64,000 nt of DNA from Streptacidiphilus sp. P02-A3a. GTDB taxonomy: Bacteria > Actinomycetota > Actinomycetes > Streptomycetales > Streptomycetaceae. A program made the translations under genes and the position numbers. Positions 34,539 through 42,313 of the stretch are shown here, piece after piece. The notes under the pieces are model-generated. The model saw only the letters and a program-made list of their open reading frames with translations. It ran no database searches and was not told the DNA's origin. The DNA is taken from positions 8,627,922 through 8,691,921 of the forward strand of contig NZ_CP048289.1 of NCBI RefSeq assembly GCF_014084105.1, read 5' to 3'. Each line of letters opens with the position of its first letter. Position 1 is the stretch's first letter.

Positions 34539-35645
34539 GTGGCAGCCAACGACCGGGCGGACCGTTCCTCCCGCGAGGAGGCCCTCCTACGGGCCTCGCT
34601 GAGCGCCGTAGCCCCTGGCACGCCGCTGCGCGACGGCCTGGAGCGCGTGCTGCGCGGCCGTACCGGCGGACTGATCGTGGTCGGCTTCGACAAGCAGGTG
34701 GAGGCGCTGAGCACCGGCGGCTTCGTGCTGGACGTCGAGTTCTCCGCCACCCGGCTGCGCGAGCTGTGCAAGCTCGACGGCGCGGTGGTGCTCGACAAGG
34801 ACATCACCCGGATCGTCCGGGCCGGGGTGCAGCTGGTGCCGGACGCCGACATCCCCACCGAGGAGACCGGCACCCGGCACCGCACGGCCGAGCGGGTGAA
34901 CAAGCAGACCGGCTACCCGGTGGTCTCGGTGAGCCAGTCGATGCGGCTGATCGCGCTGTACGTCAACGGCGTCCGCCGGGTGATCGAGGACTCGGCGGCG
35001 ATCCTGTCCCGCGCGAACCAGGCGCTGGCCACGCTGGAGCGCTACAAGCTGCGGCTGGACGAGGTCTCCGGCACCCTCTCCGCGCTGGAGATCGAGGACC
35101 TGGTCACGGTCCGCGACGTGACGGCGGTCGCCCAGCGGCTGGAGATGGTCCGCCGGATCGCCGGGGAGATCGCCGGGTACGTGGTCGAACTGGGCACGGA
35201 CGGGCGGCTGCTCTCGCTCCAGTTGGACGAGCTGATCGCCGGGGTCGAACCGGACCGCGAGCTGGTCGCCCGCGACTACTTCCCGGAGCGCGCCGCCAAG
35301 CGCGGGCGCTCGGTGCACGACGTCCTGGCCGACCTGGACGCGCTGAGCCACCCGGAGCTGCTGGAGCTACAGACGGTGGCCAAGGCGCTCGGCTACCCGG
35401 GCACCCCGGAGGCTCTGGACGCGGCGGTCAGCCCGCGCGGCTACCGGCTGCTGGCGAAGGTCCCGCGACTGCCGAACACCGTGATCGAACGGCTGATCGA
35501 GCACTTCGGCGGGCTGCAGAAGCTGCTCGCCGCCAGCCTGGACGACCTCCAGGCGGTCGAGGGCGTCGGCGAGACCCGCGCCCGCTCGGTCCGCGAGGGG
35601 CTGTCCCGGCTCGCCGAGTCGTCCATCCTGGAGCGCTACGTCTGA
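34539..35645 (+). CDS. disA: DNA integrity scanning diadenylate cyclase DisA
   Basis: 368 residues from GTG 34539, with CCGGAGGAG upstream. It makes c-di-AMP from two ATP and binds branched DNA. The DAC domain is at about 20-150 with [11 protein letters not shown] (D80-G81-A82) and [10 protein letters not shown] (R113-H114-R115). The middle helical linker is about 160-270, and the C-terminal helix-hairpin-helix is [18 protein letters not shown] with [19 protein letters not shown]. All catalytic residues are present. It follows radA with a 135-base gap. In Streptomyces DisA is the main c-di-AMP source, affecting germination and osmoresistance. Confidence 0.97.
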   Translation: MAANDRADRSSREEALLRASLSAVAPGTPLRDGLERVLRGRTGGLIVVGFDKQVEALSTGGFVLDVEFSATRLRELCKLDGAVVLDKDITRIVRAGVQLVPDADIPTEETGTRHRTAERVNKQTGYPVVSVSQSMRLIALYVNGVRRVIEDSAAILSRANQALATLERYKLRLDEVSGTLSALEIEDLVTVRDVTAVAQRLEMVRRIAGEIAGYVVELGTDGRLLSLQLDELIAGVEPDRELVARDYFPERAAKRGRSVHDVLADLDALSHPELLELQTVAKALGYPGTPEALDAAVSPRGYRLLAKVPRLPNTVIERLIEHFGGLQKLLAASLDDLQAVEGVGETRARSVREGLSRLAESSILERYV

Positions 35646-35650
35646 CCGCC

Positions 35651-36475
35651 TCAGCTGCCGAACGGGGCGAGGGTGAAGTGCGACAGCGGCATCCCGGTGA
35701 CGCCCTTCAGGCTGATCTGCACCACGTACGTCCCCGGCGCCGCCGCCACGCCGCCCGCACCCGGGGTGCAGCCGTGCTGGGAGGTGGTCCGGCCCCACTG
35801 GAAGTCGGCGGTGATCGAGCCGCCGGAACCGGGCACCGCGTACCACTGCGACGCGGTGCTCACCGGGCAGTCGGCGGAGGACCAGACGTGCGCGTTGCCG
35901 CTGGTACCGACCTGCACCACGGCCGAGTCCGCGCCGAGGTCGGTGCGGCAGGCCGCGCTGCCGGTGTTGCTGATCTGGAGCGCGAACATCGGCCACTGGG
36001 TGGCGCCGTAGGAGGGCTGGCTGCTGTTCAGCGACAGCTCCAGGTCGGCCGCCAGGCACACCGGCAGCTCCATCGTGCCCGCGCTGCCCGCCGTCAGCGA
36101 CCCGCCGGACCCGCCCGACCCGCCGGAGCCGCTCGAACCCGAGCCGCCCGACCCGCTGCCGACGCTGACCGGACCGCTGCCGCTGTTCGAGCCGCTGCCG
36201 CCCGACCCGCCCGCGCCCTTGCCCGCCCCGCCGCTCGGCTTGCCCGAGGGCGAGCCGTCGCTGGAACCGCCGCCGCCCGACCCGGACGGGCCCGGGGTGA
36301 TCGACTGCGCGGGGCCGGTCCTCCCGGCCGAGACATTCTTCATCCCACCGCCGCCGCCGAAGACCAGCCAGCCGACCAGGGCGAGCACCCCGGCTAGGAC
36401 GACCAGCACCACGACGCGACGCCGCCAGTAGATGGATGAGGGCAACGGCCCGACAGGATTGCGCAGAGAAGGCAC
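35651..36475 (-). CDS. membrane-anchored Gly/Ser-rich protein with DUF4232-like domain
   Basis: 274 residues from GTG 36475; a TTG at 36481 is also in frame. Short cytoplasmic start (LPSSIYWRRRVVV), one membrane segment VVVLVVLAGVLALVGWLVFG, a low-complexity Gly/Ser linker about residues 45-130 (GSGGSGGSGG-type), then a beta-rich outer domain: ELPVCLAADLELSLNSSQ, MFALQISNTGSAACRTDLG, NAHVWSSADCP and TYVVQISLKGV, with four cysteines likely disulfide-bonded. It resembles DUF4232. Surface binding role is guessed. It converges on disA with only 5 bases between the stops, and is transcribed away from mutY with a 159-base spacer. Confidence 0.8.
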   Translation of the reverse strand: MPSLRNPVGPLPSSIYWRRRVVVLVVLAGVLALVGWLVFGGGGGMKNVSAGRTGPAQSITPGPSGSGGGGSSDGSPSGKPSGGAGKGAGGSGGSGSNSGSGPVSVGSGSGGSGSSGSGGSGGSGGSLTAGSAGTMELPVCLAADLELSLNSSQPSYGATQWPMFALQISNTGSAACRTDLGADSAVVQVGTSGNAHVWSSADCPVSTASQWYAVPGSGGSITADFQWGRTTSQHGCTPGAGGVAAAPGTYVVQISLKGVTGMPLSHFTLAPFGS

Positions 36476-36634
36476 GAGCAAACCTTACGAGAGATCACCC
36501 CCCGGTCAGAGCAACACCGCCGTACCCATGGCCTCTTCTTTCACATCATCGGTCTGATCGCCCATCCGAATGGTTTCCGTGGCCCATTCCGGTTACTCCA
36601 CTGTGACCTGCGGTGTGCGACCATCGACAGCGCG

Positions 36635-37543
36635 ATGAACACGAACACAGCCGTCCGCAGCGCGGACCTGCACCGCGAGATCCTGGCCTGGTACGCCGCC
36701 AACGCCCGGGAGCTGCCCTGGCGCGAGCCCGAGGCCGGGGCCTGGGCGGTGATGGTCAGTGAGTTCATGCTCCAGCAGACCCCGGTGAAGCGGGTGCTGC
36801 CCAGGTACGCGGACTGGATGGAGCGCTGGCCCACCCCGGCCGCCCTGGCCGCCGATCCGCCGGGCGAGGCGGTCCGCGCCTGGGAGCGGCTGGGCTACCC
36901 GCGCCGGGCGCTGCGGCTGCACGCGGCGGCGACCGCGATCGTGGAGCGGCACGACGGCCGGGTGCCGACGGACCACGCCGAGCTGCTGGCGCTGCCCGGG
37001 GTCGGCGAGTACACCGCCGCCGCGGTCGCCTCGTTCGCGCACCGGCAGCGGCACGCGGTGCTGGACACCAACGTCCGCCGGGTCCTCGCCCGGCTGGTCG
37101 ACGGCAACGAGTTCCCGCCGACGGCGACCACCGCCGCCGAGCGGCGCACCGCCGCCGAGCTGCTGCCGTCGGTCCCGGAGACCGCCGCGACCTGGGGGGT
37201 CGCGGTGATGGAGCTGGGCGCGCTGGTCTGCACCGCGCGGTCGCCGGAGTGCGGGCACTGCCCGGTCGCGGCGCGCTGCGCCTGGCGGCTGGCGGGCCGC
37301 CCGGCGTACTCAGGACCGCCGCGCCGGGGCCAGACCTACGCCGGGACCGACCGCCAGGTGCGCGGGAAGCTGCTGGCGGTGCTGCGGGCGACCCGGTCCG
37401 AGGTGCCGCAGGCGGAGCTGGACGCGGTCTGGCCGGAGCCGGTGCAGCGGGCCCGGGCCCTGGACGGGCTGGTGGCCGACGGTCTGGTGGAGCCGGTCGG
37501 GCCGGGCGTCTACCGGCTCCCCGGGGGACCGCCGGTGCCCTGA
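36635..37543 (+). CDS. mutY: A/G-specific adenine DNA glycosylase
   Basis: 302 residues. Removes adenine opposite 8-oxoguanine. Catalytic Glu in VSEFMLQQTPV, helix-hairpin-helix ELLALPGVGEYTAAAVASF, catalytic Asp in AVLDTNVRRVL, and the Fe-S ligand set CTARSPECGHCPVAARC (C-x6-C-x2-C-x5-C). The C-terminal MutT-like domain of E. coli MutY is missing; a short winged-helix-like end (LDAVWPEPVQRARALDGL) is found instead, as in other actinobacterial MutY. Stands alone on the plus strand before the TetR gene. Confidence 0.95.
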   Translation: MNTNTAVRSADLHREILAWYAANARELPWREPEAGAWAVMVSEFMLQQTPVKRVLPRYADWMERWPTPAALAADPPGEAVRAWERLGYPRRALRLHAAATAIVERHDGRVPTDHAELLALPGVGEYTAAAVASFAHRQRHAVLDTNVRRVLARLVDGNEFPPTATTAAERRTAAELLPSVPETAATWGVAVMELGALVCTARSPECGHCPVAARCAWRLAGRPAYSGPPRRGQTYAGTDRQVRGKLLAVLRATRSEVPQAELDAVWPEPVQRARALDGLVADGLVEPVGPGVYRLPGGPPVP

Positions 37544-37651
37544 GCCGCGGCGACCGCAGCAACCTACTTGCCGACCGGCTAGTACATCCCGCGTCGGCGC
37601 GGTAAGCTCAGTTCGAACAACCCATCATCACAAAGGTCCACAGGCGGAGCG

Positions 37652-38251
37652 ATGACTACCCAGACACCTCGCGGGGACACCCGGGCGCGCATCGTGGACG
37701 TCGCTCTGGAGCTCTTCGCCGAGCACGGGTACGAGAAGACCTCGCTCCGCGAGATCGCCGACCGGCTCGGCGTGACCAAGGCCGCGCTGTACTACCACTT
37801 CCGCACCAAGGAGGACATCCTCGCGGGGATCGTGGACAGCATGGCGGCGCCCATCGACGACGCCATCGCCTGGGGCCGGGAGCAGCCGTACAGCCCGGAG
37901 CTGCGGGACGAGATCGTCCGCCGCTTCGCCGAGGGCATGTCCGACCGGCAGCGGCTGCTGCGCTTCTTCCACGAGAACCAGCCGACCATCCGCGAGCTCA
38001 GCGTCGGTACCCGCTTCAAGGAGCGGATGATCGCGCTGACCCAGCTGATGCAGGGCCCGGAGCCGACCTTCGAGGACCGGGTGCGGGCGGCCGTGTCGCT
38101 GATGGTGATCAACGCCACGCACTTCATCTCCGACGCCTGCGCCGAGCAGGGGAAGCCGGACTCCGCGCCGAGCCCGGCCGACCGCCAGGCCATCGCGCTG
38201 CGGGTGGCCCTGGACGTCGCCGAGCAGATCGGCAAGCCCGACCGGGGCTGA
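37652..38251 (+). CDS. TetR/AcrR family transcriptional regulator
   Basis: 199 residues. N-terminal HTH: TRARIVDVALELFAEHGYEKTSLREIADRLGVTKAALYYHFRTKEDIL (residues about 11-58), a textbook TetR DNA-binding domain. C-terminal helical ligand domain starts ADRLG... through VAEQIGKPD and has no recognisable ligand signature. ATG 37652 is 108 bases downstream of mutY. Its targets might be itself or the ALDH/diiron genes downstream (38403 and 40130); no shared operator sequence is obvious. Confidence 0.92.
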   Translation: MTTQTPRGDTRARIVDVALELFAEHGYEKTSLREIADRLGVTKAALYYHFRTKEDILAGIVDSMAAPIDDAIAWGREQPYSPELRDEIVRRFAEGMSDRQRLLRFFHENQPTIRELSVGTRFKERMIALTQLMQGPEPTFEDRVRAAVSLMVINATHFISDACAEQGKPDSAPSPADRQAIALRVALDVAEQIGKPDRG

Positions 38252-38402
38252 CCGCTCCGGCGGGGGGCGCGCGCCGGGAGGCGGGCACCCGAGTGACATG
38301 CCCCACTCCGGGCCGCACGCTCATCCCTCACGCCAGGTCGTCGTGCGACGCTGGTTGGCCTGCAAGGCCGCCCGCTCCCCCTCCCTCCCTCAGGAGCGCA
38401 CC

Positions 38403-39986
38403 GTGACCCTCCAGCTCAAATCCGGCACGTCCTGGTCCGAGACCTATGCCCGCTGTGTCCAGGCCGCTCCGGAGGCGTTCGCCCCGGACCGGCTACTGAA
38501 CCTGGTGCGCGGCGACTGGCACGCCGTCGGCACCCCCGGCTTCCACACCACGCCGCTGGACGGCACCCCGATCCCGGGCCCGCCGCGGGTCGGCGTGGAG
38601 GAGGCGGCGGCGGCCGTCGACTTCGCCGTCACCGCCCACGCCGCCTGGTCCCGGGTGCCGCTGGACGAACGCTCGGCGCGGGTCCGCGCCGCCGTGGACG
38701 ACCTGGCCGCGCACCGCGAACTGCTCGCGCTGCTGCTGGTCTGGGAGATCGGCAAGCCCTGGCGGCTGGCCTGCGCCGACGTCGACCGGGCGCTGGACGG
38801 CGTGCGCTGGTACCTGGACAACATCGAGCGGCAGCTGGGCGTGCACACCGCGCACCCCCGGCAGCCGCTGCCGGGCCCGGTGTCCAACATCGCCAGCTGG
38901 AACTACCCGATGAGCGTGCAGGTGCACGCGGAGCTGGTGCAGCTGCTGGCCGGCAACGCGGTGCTGGCGAAGACCCCGTCCCAGGGCGGGTTCCACTGCC
39001 TGACCCTGGCGCACGCGCTGATGCACCGGGCCGGGCTGCCGGTGAGCCTGCTGTCCGGGATGGGCTCGGAGATCGCCGACGCGCTGATCAGCTCCCCCGG
39101 GCTGGGCGCGCTGGCCTTCGTCGGCGGACGCGCCAACGGCCGCCGCGCCGCGACCTCGCTCGCCGACTCCTCCTACGCCGAGGCCAACCGGCGGCACTTC
39201 CTGGAGCAGGAGGGGCTGAACACCTGGGGGGTCTGGGACTTCAGCGACTGGCCGACGCTGGCGGCGCACCTGCGCAAGGGCTTCGAGTACGCCAAGCAGC
39301 GCTGCACCGCCTATCCGCGCTACGTCGTGCAGCGCCGGCTGTTCCCGGCCTTCCTGGAGACCTACCTCTCGGTCCTCGACAACCTGCGCTTCGGGCATCC
39401 GCTGGCGGTGGCCGACGCCGACCCGCGGACCCCCTACCCGGAGCTGGACTTCGGGCCGGTGATCCACGCCGCCAAGGCCACCGAGCTGACCCGGCACTTC
39501 CAGCAGGCGGTCGCCGCCCGCGCGGTCCCGCTGTACCAGGGCGACCTGGACGACGGGCTGTTCCTGCCCGACCAGGACACCGCCGCCTACCTGGCCCCGG
39601 CCTGCGTCCTGGAGCCGCCGAGCAGTTGGGCGCTGCACCACTCCGAGCCGTTCGGCCCGCTGGACTCCATCGTGCTGGTGGACACCGAGGCGGAGCTGCT
39701 GGCGGCGATGAACGCGGGCAACGGCTCGCTGGTGGCCAGCATCGCCACCGACGACCAGGCCTTCGCCGAGCGGGTCGCGCCGGACCTGCTGGCCTTCAAG
39801 ATCGGCGTCAACAAGCCGCGCTCGCGCGGCGACCGGGAGGAGGTCTTCGGCGGGCTCGGTGCCTCCTGGAAGGGCGCCTTCGTCGGCGGCGACCTGCTGG
39901 TCCAGGCGGTCAGTTACGGACCCGAGGGCGCCGAGGAGAAGCTCTACGGCAACTTCCCCGGATACTCGCTCTACCCGCCGCGCTGA
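38403..39986 (+). CDS. aldehyde dehydrogenase family protein
   Basis: 527 residues from GTG 38403 (CAGGAG ribosome binding site 7 bases upstream). ALDH fold: PVSNIASWNYPMSVQVHAEL (cofactor-binding Asn region), GNAVLAKTPSQGG, LAFVGGRANGRR, general base Glu in LEQEGLNTW (E268), nucleophile in KGFEYAKQRCTAYPR (C301), SEPFGPLDSIV. The usual ELGGK and GQxC motifs are altered (LEQEGLN, KQRC), so it belongs to a distant branch. Oxidises an aldehyde or acts as an acyl reductase; substrate unknown. Own terminator follows, so it is not cotranscribed with the diiron gene. Confidence 0.85.
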   Translation: MTLQLKSGTSWSETYARCVQAAPEAFAPDRLLNLVRGDWHAVGTPGFHTTPLDGTPIPGPPRVGVEEAAAAVDFAVTAHAAWSRVPLDERSARVRAAVDDLAAHRELLALLLVWEIGKPWRLACADVDRALDGVRWYLDNIERQLGVHTAHPRQPLPGPVSNIASWNYPMSVQVHAELVQLLAGNAVLAKTPSQGGFHCLTLAHALMHRAGLPVSLLSGMGSEIADALISSPGLGALAFVGGRANGRRAATSLADSSYAEANRRHFLEQEGLNTWGVWDFSDWPTLAAHLRKGFEYAKQRCTAYPRYVVQRRLFPAFLETYLSVLDNLRFGHPLAVADADPRTPYPELDFGPVIHAAKATELTRHFQQAVAARAVPLYQGDLDDGLFLPDQDTAAYLAPACVLEPPSSWALHHSEPFGPLDSIVLVDTEAELLAAMNAGNGSLVASIATDDQAFAERVAPDLLAFKIGVNKPRSRGDREEVFGGLGASWKGAFVGGDLLVQAVSYGPEGAEEKLYGNFPGYSLYPPR

Positions 39987-40013
39987 CGGTCCGTCGGCAC
40001 CCCCCGTTCCACC

Positions 40014-40042
40014 CCGGGCGCGGGCTTTCGGCCCGCGCCCGG
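40014..40042 (+). terminator. 12-bp hairpin terminator after the ALDH gene
   Basis: Arms 40014-40025 (CCGGGCGCGGGC) and 40031-40042 are perfectly complementary with loop TTTCG. It lies 28 bases after the ALDH stop and before the diiron gene, marking separate units. A TTGACC sequence begins at 40051, which could be the next promoter -35, but I see no good -10. Confidence 0.8.
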
Positions 40043-40129
40043 CCAGAGTGTTGACCCGTCAGTAACTTTCGTGTGACGCTCCATTGGTGGCCGGTGCCAC
40101 CCATGCGACGTACACGCCGAGGAGCCTCG

Positions 40130-41239
40130 ATGTCGACCCGCGATCTCTACACCACCCCTGTCAGCGAAGGCACCTGGACCGTCCCGGCGGCCGGGTCGGC
40201 CCGCTTCAACTGGGAGTACGACGACGGCCGGGACCACCTGCTCGCCCTCTACCAGAAGGGCAAGGACAAGCAGTGGGACGCGGCGAAGCGGATCGACTGG
40301 TCGCTGGAGGTCGACCCCTACGACGCGCTCGGACTGCCGGACGAGGTGCTGTCCGTCCACGGCACCCCGTACTGGGCCAAGTTCAGCGAGCAGAACCGGG
40401 CCGACCTGCGCCGCCACTACGCGTCCTGGCAGTTCAGCCAGTTCCTGCACGGCGAACAGGGCGCGATGGTCTGCGCCGCCCGGATAGTCGAGTCCGTGCC
40501 GGACCTGGACGCGAAGTTCTACTCGGCGACCCAGACCATGGACGAGGCCCGGCACGCGGAGCTCTACTCGCGCTTCCTGCACGAGAAGATAGGCATGCTC
40601 TACCCGATCAACGACAACCTCCAGTCGCTGCTCGGCGACACCCTGCGGGACTCCCGCTGGGACATGCCCTACCTCGGCATGCAGGTGCTGATCGAGGGCC
40701 TGGCGCTGGCCGCCTTCGGACTGATCCGGGACACCACCACCAAGCCGCTGCCGAAGCAGCTGCTCGCCTACGTGATGCAGGACGAGGCCCGCCACGTCGC
40801 CTTCGGCCGGATGGCGCTGCGCGACTACTACGGCCAGCTCAGCTCCGCCGAACTGGCCGAGCGCGAGGAGTTCGTGATCGAGGGCTGCTACCTGATGCGC
40901 GACCGGCTGCGCGGCGCCGAGGTGCTGACGAACTTCGGCATCCCGCTGGCCGAGGCGGAGGAGATCAGCGAGCACAGCGAGTACCTGACCTTCTTCCGCA
41001 AGCTGCTGTTCTCCCGGATCGTCCCCTGCGTCAAGGACATCGGCCTGTGGGGTCCGAAGCTCCAGCAGGCCTACGCGGACATGGGGGTGTTCGAACTCGG
41101 CGACTCCAACCTGGACGTGTTGATGCGTCAGGACGAGGAGATCGCGGAGCGGGTCGACGCGGAGCGCTTCGCCGCCGAGGAGGCGGCCCGGATCACCGAG
41201 GTGGCCGAGGCCATCGCCTCGGGCGCGGAGTCGGACTGA
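40130..41239 (+). CDS. R2/ferritin-like diiron protein of unknown function
   Basis: 369 residues from ATG 40130 (CGAGGAGCCTCG upstream). A four-helix-bundle carboxylate-bridged diiron site is visible: E109 (FLHGEQGAMV), E139-x-x-H142 (TMDEARHAELY), E189 (VLIEGLALAA), E219-x-x-H222 (MQDEARHVAFG). Four carboxylates and two histidines in this order match ribonucleotide reductase R2, R2-like oxidases and AurF-type oxygenases. The N-terminal about 80 residues and a helical C-terminal half complete a long family member. A chemical reaction cannot be deduced; oxygen activation on a fatty aldehyde or amine is possible given the ALDH neighbour. Not a ferritin cage by length. Confidence 0.85.
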   Translation: MSTRDLYTTPVSEGTWTVPAAGSARFNWEYDDGRDHLLALYQKGKDKQWDAAKRIDWSLEVDPYDALGLPDEVLSVHGTPYWAKFSEQNRADLRRHYASWQFSQFLHGEQGAMVCAARIVESVPDLDAKFYSATQTMDEARHAELYSRFLHEKIGMLYPINDNLQSLLGDTLRDSRWDMPYLGMQVLIEGLALAAFGLIRDTTTKPLPKQLLAYVMQDEARHVAFGRMALRDYYGQLSSAELAEREEFVIEGCYLMRDRLRGAEVLTNFGIPLAEAEEISEHSEYLTFFRKLLFSRIVPCVKDIGLWGPKLQQAYADMGVFELGDSNLDVLMRQDEEIAERVDAERFAAEEAARITEVAEAIASGAESD

Positions 41240-41471
41240 AGTGACGCCGGACGGTCGGCTTGGTTGCAGATGAGTGACCATAGGACCGCGTCCCTTGTCC
41301 TGACCTCCGCGTTCCTGGTATTTCCTTACCAGCGGGGGTGCTGATCTGTCAGAGATGCGGCAGGCCCTCGCGTCCTGCCGCATTTCGGTACCGGCTGTCC
41401 TGACGAGGGGGCCTGCGCCGGCGCGTGGGAATTCCGCCGCGCCCCTTCCCACTCCTCAGGAGAGCTCCGCC

Positions 41472-41873
41472 ATGTCCACGGACTACCAGACCCCCGGCTA
41501 CGTCGCCCCCGAGCAGGCCGTGCCGCTGGAGCTGCGCGCCTCCCCCTGGATCCGCCTCGGCGCCCAGCTGCTCAACGGCCTGCTGTCCATCGTGACCCTC
41601 TTCATCGGCTGGCTGATCTGGGCGATGATCACCTGGTCCAACGACAGCTGCAACCCGGGCCAGAAGATCCTCGGCCTCAAGGTCGTCAAGAAGGACACCG
41701 GAGCGGCCCTGACCTGGGGCGAGCTGTTCATCCGCAACTTCCTGCTGGGCGGGATCGTCTACGGCATCACCTTCTCGGTGCTGTACGTCGTGGACATCTT
41801 CAAGACCTTCGGCACCGAGCGCCAGCGCGTGCTCGACAGCATGGCGGGCACCGTGGTGATCCGCACCAAGTAG
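41472..41873 (+). CDS. RDD family membrane protein
   Basis: 133 residues from ATG 41472 with CAGGAGAGC upstream. Hydrophobic segments at about 27-52 (LGAQLLNGLLSIVTLFIGWLIW) and about 85-110 (FLLGGIVYGITFSVLYVVDIF). RDD signature is present in reduced form: RLGAQLLNG has N where the first D is expected, NPGQKILGLKVV is kept and DSMAGTVV ends it. Integral membrane protein of unknown function, maybe a sodium/proton antiporter or regulator in the family. A hairpin ends the unit 9 bases after the stop. The 232-base gap to the diiron gene shows no gene. Confidence 0.82.
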   Translation: MSTDYQTPGYVAPEQAVPLELRASPWIRLGAQLLNGLLSIVTLFIGWLIWAMITWSNDSCNPGQKILGLKVVKKDTGAALTWGELFIRNFLLGGIVYGITFSVLYVVDIFKTFGTERQRVLDSMAGTVVIRTK

Positions 41874-41882
41874 CACCGGTGG

Positions 41883-41916
41883 CGGGCGCGGTCGGGACAA
41901 CCCCCGGCCGCGCCCG
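41883..41916 (+). terminator. hairpin terminator between RDD gene and Trypco2-NACHT operon
   Basis: Arms 41883-41891 (CGGGCGCGG) and 41908-41916 are complementary, with a GC-rich inner part that may extend the stem; TTGTCTTG follows. It insulates the following two-gene operon. TTGACG at 41922-41927 could be the -35 of that operon. Confidence 0.65.
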
Positions 41917-41969
41917 TTGTCTTGACGTACCGTCGGAGCGGATCAGTGCGGCGACGAGCAGGGGGACGC

Positions 41970-42311
41970 GTGTCCGGCTTCGAACACAGGGAACAGATCG
42001 AACTCGCGGCGGCGGTGAGCGCCATCCGGCGGGAGCTGACCGAGGCCGCGGCGCAGGGCGCCGACGAACCGGTCCGCTTCGAAGTCGGCCCGATCCAGCT
42101 GGAGTTCACCGTCGAGCTGACCCACGAGGCCGGGGCTCGGGGCGGGGTGCGCGCCTGGGTGCTGAGCGCGGGCGCGGACGCCAGGGCCACCCACGGGGCC
42201 ACCCACCGGGTCTCCCTCACGCTCACCCCCAAGGCCGCCGCCGACGGCGGCCCGATCGAGGTCGGCAATGCCGACCACGGCGGCACCTCCCGCTTCTCCA
42301 GCGGTAGTTGA
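41970..42311 (+). CDS. Trypco2 (trypsin-co-occurring domain 2) protein
   Basis: 113 residues from GTG 41970 with CAGGGGGAC upstream. The Trypco2 pattern is visible: IELAAAVSAIRRELTEAAAQG, a central RFEVGPIQLEFTVELTHEAG, VRAWVLSAGADAR and THRVSLTLTPK. The domain was named in comparative studies of NTP-dependent conflict systems because it sits next to trypsin-like proteases joined to STAND NTPases. Here its stop is 2 bases before the ATG of exactly such a gene, so both are translationally coupled. Probable role: partner, adaptor or regulator of the protease/NTPase. C-terminal tail is flexible (GGTSRFSSGS). Confidence 0.88.
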   Translation: MSGFEHREQIELAAAVSAIRRELTEAAAQGADEPVRFEVGPIQLEFTVELTHEAGARGGVRAWVLSAGADARATHGATHRVSLTLTPKAAADGGPIEVGNADHGGTSRFSSGS

Positions 42312-42313
42312 CC

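Noticed and set aside
32927-36397. 1156-residue open frame on the plus strand
   Set aside because: It is a shadow frame through radA and disA with Arg/Ala/Gly-rich low-complexity translation; radA and disA are clear in other frames.
41472-41873. RDD protein as part of the Trypco2-NACHT operon
   Set aside because: A hairpin at 41883-41916 and a 96-base gap with a new -35-like sequence separate it.
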